DNA of 64,000 nucleotides from positions 1 to 64,000 of IMG/VR virus record IMGVR_UViG_3300044691_000116; one strand, 5' to 3'. The stretch is from a virus. Below, in pieces: positions 41,167-50,494 of this stretch. The position numbers were made by a program, and so were the translations under genes. Every line of letters starts with the position of its first letter. Position 1 is the first letter of the stretch. Below the pieces are notes generated by a model that saw only the letters and a program-made list of their open reading frames with translations, did no database searches and was not told the origin of the DNA.

Positions 41167-42539
41167 CAGCCGAACCAGCTCGTCTTCTTCATCACGCCCG
41201 GCAGGAACGCCATGATGAAGGCGTCCGCCAGATTGGGAGAGGCGACCTCGCGTTTGGCAAGATCCTTCTTGCTCTCGACCTTGACCCGCCCGGCGGCGTC
41301 GTAGTCGCGCAGCGGGGTTGAGAGTTCGTCCATGAGCTTGTCCAGGTTCGGCATCGCGCTGTCGATGAAGATCATGTCTTCGTCGGCAAACTTCTGCCCG
41401 TTGCGCACGGCGTTGTAGGTGTTGCGCAGCCTGTCGGCCACGAGCCACCACGCCTGTGCTTTGATGTTCGAGAAGAAGTCTTTGTTCTTCATCTCGGTGT
41501 CGCCGTACTTGGCGTCGGGTCGGAAAACCGCGCCGCCGGCGAAGAACTTCATGTGCTCGACGTTCGGGCCATCGGTCGCGTTGAGCTCGTTGAACTTGGC
41601 CCCGGCGCTGGCGCCTACGCCGATGGCGTCGTAGATGACCAGTGACCCGTGGGTCCGGGCATCTGAGTGCACGCGGGTGCACGACTTCAGGAGCTCGTCT
41701 TCCTTGCCGCGCCACGTGTCCGATGACGTGGCAAGCGGGCCGACCGCGTCAACCGTAGCACAGGCATCCTCGCCAGCATCGGCGATGTCGAAGCCTTTGC
41801 GCTTGCTACCGCGGATCTCAATCTCGAGCGCCTTGTGCGCATCCAATGCGGCCATGAGCCACGATCGCTTGATGACGACGCGCTCGTCGTCGAGCATCGG
41901 AACGCCTTCGTAGACGTGCAGATAGTTGTCGTAGTCCGCCGCCTTTCGCTTCTCGATCACCTTGCGGCTGGTGTCCGAGAGGAATGGGTTTTCGTCGTAG
42001 TTGATCTTCCGGACGATCGTGTCGCCATCCGGATTGAGCACGAAGGTCTTGTAGACAAAGTCCGTCGCCAACTTCGGGTTGAAGACGACCCAGACCTGTG
42101 ACCCGTTCTTGCGAATCGTGGGCTCCAGGATGTCCCACTGCGCTTTCGTGAGGTAGTGGCCCTCCTCGATCCAGAGGATGTCCACGCCCTCTAGGGACTT
42201 CACCTCGGCGATGTTGCGCGCCAAGCCGTAGAACAGGAACTCCGTCCCGGTGATCCGGTTCGTGATCTTGTTGTGCAGGATCTCGAAGCGATTCGAAAGC
42301 CCGAACCGTTCGATCTGGATCTTCAGGAGGGCGTAGACGCTCTCTTCGATTTTGTTCTGGAACTGCCGGGTGCACAGGATCCGGAGCTTCGCCGCATTCG
42401 CCAGGAACGTCGCCATGCCAGCGGCGTCCCACGACTTCGACGAGTCCCGCCCACCGTACAAGACTCGGTTCCGGTATCCCTTGGCTTCCCAGAATGGCCG
42501 CAGGGCCGGGTTCAGCGTCGGGAGGCTATCGCTCCCCAT
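41166..42539 (-). CDS. terL: Terminase large subunit (PBSX/Terminase_3 type)
   Basis: 457 residues from a start at 42539. YGGRDSSKSWDAA is the Walker-A-like motif, with GGRDSSKS replacing the usual GxxxxGKT. VDILWIEEGHYL is Walker B. The nuclease domain contains YDAIGVGASAG and PNLADAFIMAF. It packages DNA into the prohead and cuts concatemers. It overlaps the small subunit by 14 bases. Confidence 0.9.
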   Translation of the reverse strand: MGSDSLPTLNPALRPFWEAKGYRNRVLYGGRDSSKSWDAAGMATFLANAAKLRILCTRQFQNKIEESVYALLKIQIERFGLSNRFEILHNKITNRITGTEFLFYGLARNIAEVKSLEGVDILWIEEGHYLTKAQWDILEPTIRKNGSQVWVVFNPKLATDFVYKTFVLNPDGDTIVRKINYDENPFLSDTSRKVIEKRKAADYDNYLHVYEGVPMLDDERVVIKRSWLMAALDAHKALEIEIRGSKRKGFDIADAGEDACATVDAVGPLATSSDTWRGKEDELLKSCTRVHSDARTHGSLVIYDAIGVGASAGAKFNELNATDGPNVEHMKFFAGGAVFRPDAKYGDTEMKNKDFFSNIKAQAWWLVADRLRNTYNAVRNGQKFADEDMIFIDSAMPNLDKLMDELSTPLRDYDAAGRVKVESKKDLAKREVASPNLADAFIMAFLPGVMKKTSWFG

Positions 42540-43152
42540 AGAAGAAGCCCAACCCCGCCGGCGCCTTGTCGTCGCCTCCCGCCTCGGCCCCGATGTTGTA
42601 GGCCTCGCGCTCGAGACCAACCAGATGGCGCAAGGTTTCGGCCAGCGCCTTCATGGTCTTGGTGCGTTCCGGCAGGCTGATGACCGCTTGGTAGATGTCG
42701 TTCAGCTTGTCGACGCCGTTCTCGTTTTCCTTGCGCAGCATGACGCCGAGGTCGACCAGGGCCGGGAGGTTGCCGGTCTGGCTCTCGAGTTCGGCGATTA
42801 GGGTCTCGGTCAACTCCTGAGCCCTCGCGGCCATGCGGCGATGCTTGATGCGGACGCCGGCCTGCTGTGCGGCCACGCTCTCCACAACCTCGCGCTCGGT
42901 GGCCGCCGGTACGCCACTTTCTTGCGTACCGGTCTTGCGTACCGACTCCTTGCGTACCAAGTCATCGGCCTTCGCCTTGATCTTGGCGCCGATGTCTCGC
43001 GTCCAGCCGTCGCGCTTGACGCGCTTGCGGATCGATCCCTCGGTGATGCCCCCCACCTGGGAAGCGATCTCGCGCAGGGTCAGGATGCCGGCCCGGTAGG
43101 CGATCTCGATCCGCTCCCAGTCGATCACTCGGCGAGGCTTGGGGTCGGTCAT
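42526..43152 (-). CDS. terS: Terminase small subunit
   Basis: 208 residues. Residues 10-50 form a DNA-binding helix-turn-helix (LTLREIASQVGGITEGSIRKR), followed by a central helical oligomer region and a C-terminal AYNIG motif seen in phage small terminases. It binds pac/cos DNA and recruits the large subunit. Confidence 0.85.
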   Translation of the reverse strand: MTDPKPRRVIDWERIEIAYRAGILTLREIASQVGGITEGSIRKRVKRDGWTRDIGAKIKAKADDLVRKESVRKTGTQESGVPAATEREVVESVAAQQAGVRIKHRRMAARAQELTETLIAELESQTGNLPALVDLGVMLRKENENGVDKLNDIYQAVISLPERTKTMKALAETLRHLVGLEREAYNIGAEAGGDDKAPAGLGFFYGER

Positions 43153-43269
43153 AGGGGGTTACTCAACAATGGACAACCACTCGGGGCCGTTTAGACTGAC
43201 CCAGCGGCGGGATGGGTGCGTGAGGCGCCCTCCCCGCTGCGGGTTCTGTTCTTCAACTGAGGGGGAAAC

Positions 43270-43821
43270 ATGAAACGCTACTTCTTGGCGGGAGCCGCTG
43301 CATTGCTGGCGAGCTCCGCAGCGCTGGCCGACGTGACTTTTGCGATCCCGCTCTCGGGGACGATGACGTACTCGGCCGACATCTGCGACCATCCGGACGG
43401 ATCAACGGATGGCTGCTCGATCACGACACCGTTCACGGGGCCGCTTGAGGTGGTCCTACCTTCGGCGGCTGACGGGTTCTACTTCGCGCCAGGGATCACG
43501 ATGTTTCTGGGCTCGCCTGCGTACAGCATCACGAGCTCGTCGGACTATCAGTTCGGTGTCACCGTCTTGGGCGGCAGGATCACCGACATCTATGCAGACG
43601 CTGCGGTGGGCAGCGGGTACATGGCTGTGAATATGGGCGGTCCGACCGGGTTGCACCTGGAGGACGGGGATGTACACGGGTACACCGTGATTGATGCGGC
43701 GCTGATCGTGCCAGAACCTAGCGCTGCGGGCTTGGTTCTCGCCGGGGTCGGCCTTTTGGCGACCCGCTCCCGGCGTCGAGCAGGTTACGGGAAGACTGTC
43801 GCCGGCACTGCCAGCGATTGA
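43270..43821 (+). CDS. PEP-CTERM sorting-signal protein (cargo gene)
   Basis: 183 residues with a GAGGGGG-type ribosome site ahead of the ATG. The N-terminus is a signal peptide (KRYFLAGAAALLASSAALA). The C-terminus has PEP at residues 148-150, a hydrophobic stretch (AAGLVLAGVGLLA) and an RSRRR cluster, the full PEP-CTERM signal recognised by exosortase in gram-negative bacteria that make exopolysaccharide. The gene is on the strand opposite to the late operon, between terS and the glycosidase gene, so it should have its own promoter. Likely expressed in the lysogen. Partner: host exosortase, by inference. Confidence 0.85.
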   Translation: MKRYFLAGAAALLASSAALADVTFAIPLSGTMTYSADICDHPDGSTDGCSITTPFTGPLEVVLPSAADGFYFAPGITMFLGSPAYSITSSSDYQFGVTVLGGRITDIYADAAVGSGYMAVNMGGPTGLHLEDGDVHGYTVIDAALIVPEPSAAGLVLAGVGLLATRSRRRAGYGKTVAGTASD

Positions 43822-46800
43822 AGGATCGGCACGACCTGCTGGCCGAACGGCGTAAGTTCGGCCGGGTTTGAGGTCTGATAGCCGCCGCCGCCGGCATTGT
43901 AGGAGCCCGCAAGGCGAATCATCGCGTATGGGTTCCCGCCGTTATTGTTGCTCGGGTCATCTAGCGCCCATGGCAGCCAGCCCAGGAGGTTGGCTTCCGC
44001 AACAGCGATCAATTCGAGGGCATCCAGGTTGGTGAAATTGCCGCTTTGTTGGTTCTGATATGCGGGGCCGAACTCTCCGATACAGTAGGTCGGGCCACCT
44101 ATTGCGTTCGCGGCCGTGCTCATGGCCACAGCCGCGGCCGTGAAGCCTCCTGTCCGGTAGCCACCGTAGATGTGTGCGGAGAACATCGTGTTGACCTGAG
44201 TATCGGTTGCGAGGACGTTCTGCCCATGATGGGTCAGTGTCCAGAAGTTCCCGGCGCCGCCCAAATCCTGGCCGGAGCCCGGCGCATCGATCATGATCGT
44301 GCATTTGTAGCCGGCGGTACGGAGGGCCGCGACCATGGCGTTGTAGGCCTCCCTCCAGGTCACGTCGTCGAACGACGTTGCGACAGATACTGCCTGACCC
44401 GGGGTCACGGCATAGGTGGCGCCGATCGCGCCGGCCGTTCCGGTCAGTGGCGTGGCGCTCACAATCTGGAAAGGCGTAACGCCTGTGGCGCCAAGATACA
44501 TCCGAGTCCGAATCGGAGTCGCCGCTGATACCGCCGCCGTGAGCGTCAGAGTCGTTCCGGAGATCGTACCGTGAACAACACCCGTTATGCCGGCAGTTCC
44601 CCACTCGTTGACGATGTTCAGGATCATGTAGCGCTCGTACGCCGCCCAGCGCGGATACTGCTCGACCCATTGCTGCGTAGCTGCCGCCAGGACTGCGACG
44701 CTGGTGTTTCCTGACGTGGGGCAGTAGTACCCCATCGTGCTCGTCGACGCGACCGTCTGCGCCGCGCCGCTGATGGTGTAGGTTCCCTCTTTGCCTTGGA
44801 TGCCTGAGCCGTTCGTGTTCGTCAGCTGCGCGGTAATGATCGCGGAGCCAGTGACACCTGTTCCTGACAGGCCCGTACCATTGGGCTGCGAGGTGCCGTT
44901 CGATACTGCAATGACTCCACGGTCGGTGCCATCAGACGCATGCGCCATCGCGGTCACGGTAAGCGTGTTGCCGCTGACGCTGCCCGTGAAGTAGGCCTTC
45001 ACAGCCGCAATGACCGGAATCGGGACGCACTGGTGATTCGGCGACGTCGAAATCATGTCGTCGATCAGTGGTTTGTTCTTCGTCGTCCAGTCCTGCGTCA
45101 TGTCGGTGAACATGCGCTGGCAGTTGGCCTTGGTGTTGAATAGGCCGACCGTTCCGGTTACCGGGGTATTGGAATCCCAGTGCAGGCGGTTCGCCCCGCG
45201 CGGGCGCCACTTGTTGCCATTCGCATCGTAGAGCGTTCCGTGGGCCGTCCAGAAGCCGACGCCCGTGCTCGTGCCCGGCCGCGTCATGGTGGACGGAGCG
45301 GTATCGGTGAGAGAGTCCGCACACGCTGCCGTGCTGAGGCTTGCAACAATCTTGAGTGAGGTGCTGAAGAACGAGCCGTAGGCGGTCAGATTCCCAAGCG
45401 CCGTTGTGCCGGCATAAACACCAGGGGCCAGCACCGAGTCGATGTAGTGGGTGCCGATGTAGACCCGGATCTGCGAAACCGCCTGTACCGTGATGCCCGC
45501 GTTCTCGCCGAGACCGCCGATGTTCAAGCCGGCGCCGGGGCTGGCCGCGGTCTGAACCGCCGTCTGCGAGACCACCGTGTGGGTCGCCGTGAATTCAGTA
45601 CTGGCGTAGGTGCCGCTTGGGGTCGTGACGCGCACACTGAACCACTTGCCCACGTCGCCTGTGACCGGCGTGTAGGTTGAGCCCGTCGCGCCGCTGATCG
45701 CCACCGGGCCGGAAGTGCCAGCATTGGCATGCCACTGTTGCGATGTGATCGGGCCGGTATAGCCTGGTGTGACGTAGGTCAGGGCTTGGCCCTTGACCGG
45801 AATCCCGAGGATCACGGGCGTGAACGGCGTCGGGTTGATGTAGGCCGCCCCGATCAGTCGCGCCAGCTGAGTCATCGACAACACGATGGGCAGCACGATC
45901 GCGCCGAGAGTCTCGAGCGCCGTTGCACCCCAGCCGTCGGCCGCCGTCCAGGCCTCAACGTTGGTAGTCGTCGTGGGAGGCGTCCAATAGAACGTCCCGT
46001 TTGCCTGAACACCGACGCTGCCGCCCTTGGTGTCGTAGGCGACTTGATTCGCGGCCGCGAGATCAGCACTGGCGGTGAGGCGATTGGCCGTCGTCGCATA
46101 GGGCGTGGCCAGGGTGACGTAGGCCCAGCCGGCTTGCGGCAGGATGCCCGTGACCAACGCGGAGGTGTTGCTAGTCGCGCCACCGTTGACGGTCACGACG
46201 AGGCTGACGGCAGTTCCGTAGCCATTCGTTCCGCGGGCGACCGTGACGGTGATGGACGTATCCGACCAGGACGTTACGGCGCAAACAGTTCCGCCCAACG
46301 CGACCGAGCCCGTGCCCTGCGTCGCCCCGAAGTTGACGCCAGTGAGCGTCAGCGACCCGAGGTGCCGCGGCGTCTTCGTACTGACGCCGGTGATGGTGGG
46401 TGCAGTGGTCGAGCCCTTGATGATGAACGCCGCGGCGGACCAGAAAGTTGAGGCCGACAGCGTCCAGCCTGGCGTCCATGTTCCCGTCGTCGTCGTGGCG
46501 CGCGTGATGATGCGCAGTTGCTGCGCCGAGCCCACGTTGTCGTTGCCAATGAGCGGCGTATACCCGGACAGCGGCGTCGCCGTGGCAAAGGCCACGTTGC
46601 GCGTGACCATGAAGCCAACGACCAGGTCGTTCGTGAAGGTGTTCGGGCCGACGGCTACTTGCGGCGCCGTGCTGCCAGCGTTGAATGCCGTCGTGACCGC
46701 GGCGTCCAGCAGGTCGGCATGCTCGCCCGTCACCGCGAAGATGGCGGCGCTGACTTCGACCGAGCTACCCGCCTTGCCGAACGTGACGGTCGGCGTGGTG

Positions 46801-47060
46801 CCATTCGTGGCGACATTCGCGACCGCCTGCCAGACGCCCAGCCCGCGCGTGTCGTTGACATCCGCGATCTGCGTCCAGGTATTGCCCCGGTTATCAGAAA
46901 TAACGAGGTTGTGGGCGGAGGTATTGTTCGTCGCCGCGACCGCGTACATCAGGTCGCCGGTCGCGATGCCGCCGGCGCTGGAGAAGGTGACGGTTTTGTT
47001 GGTCGTGTTGTTGGAGGAATCGGTTCCCCCATCGACCGCGCTATAGATCGTGATCGTCAT
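43785..47060 (-). CDS. GH5-like glycosidase tail protein (1091 aa)
   Basis: Domain order: an N-terminal beta domain at 1-220 of a type seen in phage structural proteins, an IPT/TIG-like domain (about 225-310), an Ig-like segment (about 410-500), then a GH5-type TIM barrel from about 600 to the end. The barrel has LNIVNEWG with the acid Glu 819 and YCIGEFGPAY with the nucleophile Glu 996. Two beta inserts interrupt it, at about 690-775 and 830-893, both Gly/Thr-rich. GH5 enzymes cut beta-glucans and mannans; here it probably degrades capsule or exopolysaccharide. Its end overlaps the PEP-CTERM gene by 37 bases. Confidence 0.75.
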   Translation of the reverse strand: MTITIYSAVDGGTDSSNNTTNKTVTFSSAGGIATGDLMYAVAATNNTSAHNLVISDNRGNTWTQIADVNDTRGLGVWQAVANVATNGTTPTVTFGKAGSSVEVSAAIFAVTGEHADLLDAAVTTAFNAGSTAPQVAVGPNTFTNDLVVGFMVTRNVAFATATPLSGYTPLIGNDNVGSAQQLRIITRATTTTGTWTPGWTLSASTFWSAAAFIIKGSTTAPTITGVSTKTPRHLGSLTLTGVNFGATQGTGSVALGGTVCAVTSWSDTSITVTVARGTNGYGTAVSLVVTVNGGATSNTSALVTGILPQAGWAYVTLATPYATTANRLTASADLAAANQVAYDTKGGSVGVQANGTFYWTPPTTTTNVEAWTAADGWGATALETLGAIVLPIVLSMTQLARLIGAAYINPTPFTPVILGIPVKGQALTYVTPGYTGPITSQQWHANAGTSGPVAISGATGSTYTPVTGDVGKWFSVRVTTPSGTYASTEFTATHTVVSQTAVQTAASPGAGLNIGGLGENAGITVQAVSQIRVYIGTHYIDSVLAPGVYAGTTALGNLTAYGSFFSTSLKIVASLSTAACADSLTDTAPSTMTRPGTSTGVGFWTAHGTLYDANGNKWRPRGANRLHWDSNTPVTGTVGLFNTKANCQRMFTDMTQDWTTKNKPLIDDMISTSPNHQCVPIPVIAAVKAYFTGSVSGNTLTVTAMAHASDGTDRGVIAVSNGTSQPNGTGLSGTGVTGSAIITAQLTNTNGSGIQGKEGTYTISGAAQTVASTSTMGYYCPTSGNTSVAVLAAATQQWVEQYPRWAAYERYMILNIVNEWGTAGITGVVHGTISGTTLTLTAAVSAATPIRTRMYLGATGVTPFQIVSATPLTGTAGAIGATYAVTPGQAVSVATSFDDVTWREAYNAMVAALRTAGYKCTIMIDAPGSGQDLGGAGNFWTLTHHGQNVLATDTQVNTMFSAHIYGGYRTGGFTAAAVAMSTAANAIGGPTYCIGEFGPAYQNQQSGNFTNLDALELIAVAEANLLGWLPWALDDPSNNNGGNPYAMIRLAGSYNAGGGGYQTSNPAELTPFGQQVVPILQSLAVPATVFP

Positions 47061-48997
47061 GTGCCAATCCCCTGCGTCGCGCCGATGTCATTGAAGGTGA
47101 CGCTCGGCACGCCCGTCCCTGTCTGTGGTCGCGCGATGGCGTAGAAGTCGGTCGCTATCGCAACAGGCTCGGCCGCGACGACGGCGCCAAGGCACGGACT
47201 GCCCGCGGCCAACGTCAGGTCGAATGTCGACAGGCTGGTGAACAGCGGATTGCTATAAGCGGTACCCGCGTGCAGATCTTTCGATGGGGCAGTTAATACG
47301 ACGCCGCCAAAATCAAAGTACTTGTTGTAGTCGAGCGTGACGGCGGTATCGCCGGCGCCAAAGTTATTGAAGTCGAGAAACGAGTTATGCCCCGTCATCA
47401 GGCACAAAATGTTGTGATTGATATTGACCGTGCCGCTCGTGATCGCGCCGCCGTCATTGACCAACAGGTACGGATAGGCGCCCGTCGTTGCCGTCTGGAC
47501 GATCGTGTTGTGGGTGAAGTTGATCGCTCGCGACGCGACGTTGTCGCTGATCTTGAACGAGCCGCCGTTCTGGGGGCCACCGCAGCAGTTGATGAAGATG
47601 TTGTTGTAGATGTCGACCGATTGCACCGAACTCGCGCAGGTCAGACCGTTCTTCGCGGCGCTCTTGATCCAGTTGCCGTAGACCTTGTGGCCCGTGAACT
47701 TGTCACCCGAGCCCTGCGTGTCGTTGAACTGAATGCCTGAGCCACCCGTGATGTCCTCGACCCGATTCCACCGAATGATCCAGTTGTGCGAGCACGGGCC
47801 GTTGAAGCCGCCCGAGATGGACTGATTGCCCGAGCCGACATAGATCCCGTGGTTGGTCATGCTCGTCTGCAGGCAACCGACGTCGTGGACGTAGTTGAAT
47901 TGCAGAACGACGTTGTCGCCCTGTCCAGGAATGCCGCCCGCGAGCGCACCCGTCAGCGTCGGCCACGAGACTTCGCAGTTCGACACCCACCAGTTGTCGG
48001 CGCCTTGTTGCAGGTTGATCGGTGCGCCGTCGGTCGCGCTCGATGCAGCCGCGCTGAAGACCTTGAGTCCGCTCAGCTTGACGTACTGCCCCGACGTGAG
48101 GGCGCCGGCGTTTGCGTGGGCGCTGATCGGCCCCATAATGCCGCCGCGGCCGCTGCTCGGATCTTGGTAGTACGGCGTCTCGGGCGCGTTGCCGAGAATC
48201 GGGCCGGGATAGCGCGTGATTCGAATGTTGCCGTGCCCCGCGGCGCCGGTGGCAGGTGATCCGTTGTGGCGATTCTCTTGGAAGCGCGCCCACCGGTTGT
48301 CGAATCCCACCTGATCCACGTAGGGCGTCCCCGAGTTCGCGCGCACGACGATGCAGTCACCGGGGAGCAGTCCTGCATCGCCCTGCGCGGTCGTGGCGGC
48401 CCACAGCGACCCCGCGACGGCCGTGTTTGCGCCGCCGTAGTTCTGGAGATACTGGAACGGCTTGGTGATGTCGTCAGGTTTGCCGGTGGCATCGTTGCCA
48501 GCGACGTTGTCGACGTACCACGTGCGCCCCGGCTGCACGATGAACGCCGCGGTCAGGATGTTGGTGTCGACGCCGTTGACGGTGAGTTTTACGTCGAGTG
48601 CGCGGCCGGCAGTCATCAGGCCGCCCAGCGAGCCAATCTGAAACAGGATCGCCATCAACTGGTGCGTGACGAAAACGTTTGGCAGCGTCAGTGCGCGATA
48701 GTTGTCGACCTCATGCCATGCGTTGTCACCCAGCGGGTCACGAAAGAACACGCGCGCACCCGTCGCCTGTCCTAACTGGTCCGACCGCCCGAGGGCGTAG
48801 CCATAGGCCTCGAGCGTGAACCCCTTGTTGTTCTCGCCGCCCGTCAGCGAACCCGAGTCCGTGTCGAGAGCAAGCAGCCTCGGCGCCACCTGATAGCCGG
48901 TCGGCTTGTCGCCAGCTGGCCACGCGCTCCAAATGCGCCCATCGAAACTGGTGAGCCAGCTCGACCAGTCTTTGGCGACAATGTTCTTTGCGGCCAT
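47057..48997 (-). CDS. Right-handed beta-helix tail spike/polysaccharide lyase-like protein
   Basis: 646 residues. The first 160 form a beta-rich docking part. Residues about 160-600 have a pectin-lyase-like right-handed beta-helix with frequent N-x-I and G-x-N turns (e.g. NNIFINCCGGPQNGGSF). It overlaps the glycosidase gene by 4 bases. Probably binds or cleaves surface polysaccharide. Confidence 0.78.
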   Translation of the reverse strand: MAAKNIVAKDWSSWLTSFDGRIWSAWPAGDKPTGYQVAPRLLALDTDSGSLTGGENNKGFTLEAYGYALGRSDQLGQATGARVFFRDPLGDNAWHEVDNYRALTLPNVFVTHQLMAILFQIGSLGGLMTAGRALDVKLTVNGVDTNILTAAFIVQPGRTWYVDNVAGNDATGKPDDITKPFQYLQNYGGANTAVAGSLWAATTAQGDAGLLPGDCIVVRANSGTPYVDQVGFDNRWARFQENRHNGSPATGAAGHGNIRITRYPGPILGNAPETPYYQDPSSGRGGIMGPISAHANAGALTSGQYVKLSGLKVFSAAASSATDGAPINLQQGADNWWVSNCEVSWPTLTGALAGGIPGQGDNVVLQFNYVHDVGCLQTSMTNHGIYVGSGNQSISGGFNGPCSHNWIIRWNRVEDITGGSGIQFNDTQGSGDKFTGHKVYGNWIKSAAKNGLTCASSVQSVDIYNNIFINCCGGPQNGGSFKISDNVASRAINFTHNTIVQTATTGAYPYLLVNDGGAITSGTVNINHNILCLMTGHNSFLDFNNFGAGDTAVTLDYNKYFDFGGVVLTAPSKDLHAGTAYSNPLFTSLSTFDLTLAAGSPCLGAVVAAEPVAIATDFYAIARPQTGTGVPSVTFNDIGATQGIGT

Positions 48998-49003
48998 GCG
49001 GGC

Positions 49004-50176
49004 TTATGCGTGCACTTGGCTGAAGGCTTGGCCGACATTGACCAGGACGGTCGTCGCGCTCAGTGCGATACCAATGATCTGGTCAACGTTGCCGGTCGCG
49101 GCGGGCAGCGTTTGCGTCAACGTGCCGGCGGTCGTCGACATGTAGACCAAGCCGCCCGGCGTCCATGTCCACGCGTCATGGCGCGCGATGCCGTGGTTCA
49201 GGAATTCCGTGGCAGCACTCGATGCATAGCCAGCGATGGCCAAGCCCATGCACAAGATGCCGTTGCTGGCGCCGGCGAGCGCGACTTGTCCCGAACTGTT
49301 GATGCCGACAGCCTGCCAGAGGGTGATCGTTGCCGCCGCCACCAGCCCTTGCACAGTCGTGCCAGTGAAGGTATCCGTGGCGGCCGGCAGGACAAGCTGA
49401 AGTTTGGGAACGGGTGCGGCGATCCTCGACCACGTGTTGGCGCCCCCTTGGCCGAACAGGGCGATGTCGCCGATCGCCCAATTCGTGAGGCCGTCCAGCG
49501 TGGTGGTTCCTGCAGTCGTGACGACGTACGCATTGGCGATGCCAGTTGGCGCCGTGCTGGTGACCAGGGCCGGCACGTTGGTCGATGCGTTCCAGCCAAG
49601 CGGGACGCTGATTCGCGAAGTGGCCGAGGTGGCCGCATTTGCGGCAGCCGTCGCAATGTTGCCCACCGAGGTATTGATGCTGACAATGTCAGCCGTGACG
49701 TTGTCGGCCAGCGCGGCGAAGAGATTGGCGCCGCCGTTCACAAGGCGCGACCACGTGCTCGAGCCACCCACGCCGAAGACCGCGACATCACCCACAACCC
49801 ATGTGAAGATGCCGTCCAGAGCCGTAGACCCGGGAGTCGTCACGATGTAGCTGTTGCTGGCGGCGGCCGTTCCGCTGGTGAGCGTCGGCGTGTTGGTACC
49901 CGCATTCCAGCCAAGCGGCACGGCGACCCGGCCCGTGACGGCGGTCGAAAGCGCTCCGACGCCTGTGTTGGTGCCGACAATGTCGGCCGTGATTTTGTCC
50001 GTCAACGCCGAGAACGACGTGACGCCCCCACCGCCACCCATGGCTGTGGAGACCTGCGCACCCACGTTGTTGAGCGTGAGCATCGTCGGGACACCCGTCG
50101 TCGGATCAACGGCGACTCCAATGCCGGGAGTGAGAGTCTGGTTTTTGTCGACCAGAAAGGCGTTGGGAGCGGTCAT
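49004..50176 (-). CDS. Fibre-like structural protein with two internal repeats
   Basis: 390 residues. A module starting VPLGWNA and containing TTPGSTALDGIFTWVVGDVAVFG is present twice (about residues 85-150 and 185-255). The C-terminal 140 residues are beta-rich. Low charge and Thr/Gly abundance suggest a virion fibre or decoration protein. No enzyme motif is visible. Confidence 0.68.
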   Translation of the reverse strand: MTAPNAFLVDKNQTLTPGIGVAVDPTTGVPTMLTLNNVGAQVSTAMGGGGGVTSFSALTDKITADIVGTNTGVGALSTAVTGRVAVPLGWNAGTNTPTLTSGTAAASNSYIVTTPGSTALDGIFTWVVGDVAVFGVGGSSTWSRLVNGGANLFAALADNVTADIVSINTSVGNIATAAANAATSATSRISVPLGWNASTNVPALVTSTAPTGIANAYVVTTAGTTTLDGLTNWAIGDIALFGQGGANTWSRIAAPVPKLQLVLPAATDTFTGTTVQGLVAAATITLWQAVGINSSGQVALAGASNGILCMGLAIAGYASSAATEFLNHGIARHDAWTWTPGGLVYMSTTAGTLTQTLPAATGNVDQIIGIALSATTVLVNVGQAFSQVHA

Positions 50177-50266
50177 ATTTGCTTCTTTGCTGCAATGCGC
50201 ATGGGTCGAGGCGTCGCCTCAGCCCCCAAGCGGGATAGACTGCGTATCCATTTGTAAGGACGCCGC

Positions 50267-50494
50267 ATGCTCTGGTCTCACCCGTACTGGCTCGCCGTCG
50301 TGGCTGTGGCGGCCGTGGCCGCCCTCGTGTGGATCAACTTGCGAGCGCGCAAGCTGCCGCAGGATCCCGCTGAGGAGATCGACCACGCGTATTTCCTATA
50401 CGGCGAGGCGTCGCTCGATCGACCCACGCCGCCACCCACCAGCGAGCCGGCGTCGGTGAGAGCCGCGGGTCAGGAAGTCGGGGGGGCGTTGTAG
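50267..50494 (+). CDS. Small single-span membrane protein, 75 aa
   Basis: Its AAGGA ribosome site lies 5 bases before the ATG. One N-terminal membrane segment (YWLAVVAVAAVAALVWI) precedes a polar Pro-rich tail (PTPPPTSEP). It faces opposite to the late genes and overlaps the SGNH gene end by 25 bases. It may be expressed from the prophage. Not recognised. Confidence 0.5.
   Translation: MLWSHPYWLAVVAVAAVAALVWINLRARKLPQDPAEEIDHAYFLYGEASLDRPTPPPTSEPASVRAAGQEVGGAL

Noticed and set aside
41167-41715. N-terminal extension of the portal protein
   Set aside because: The added 180 residues overlap the terminase gene and are Arg-rich without similarity; the ATG at 41166 is coupled to the terminase stop.
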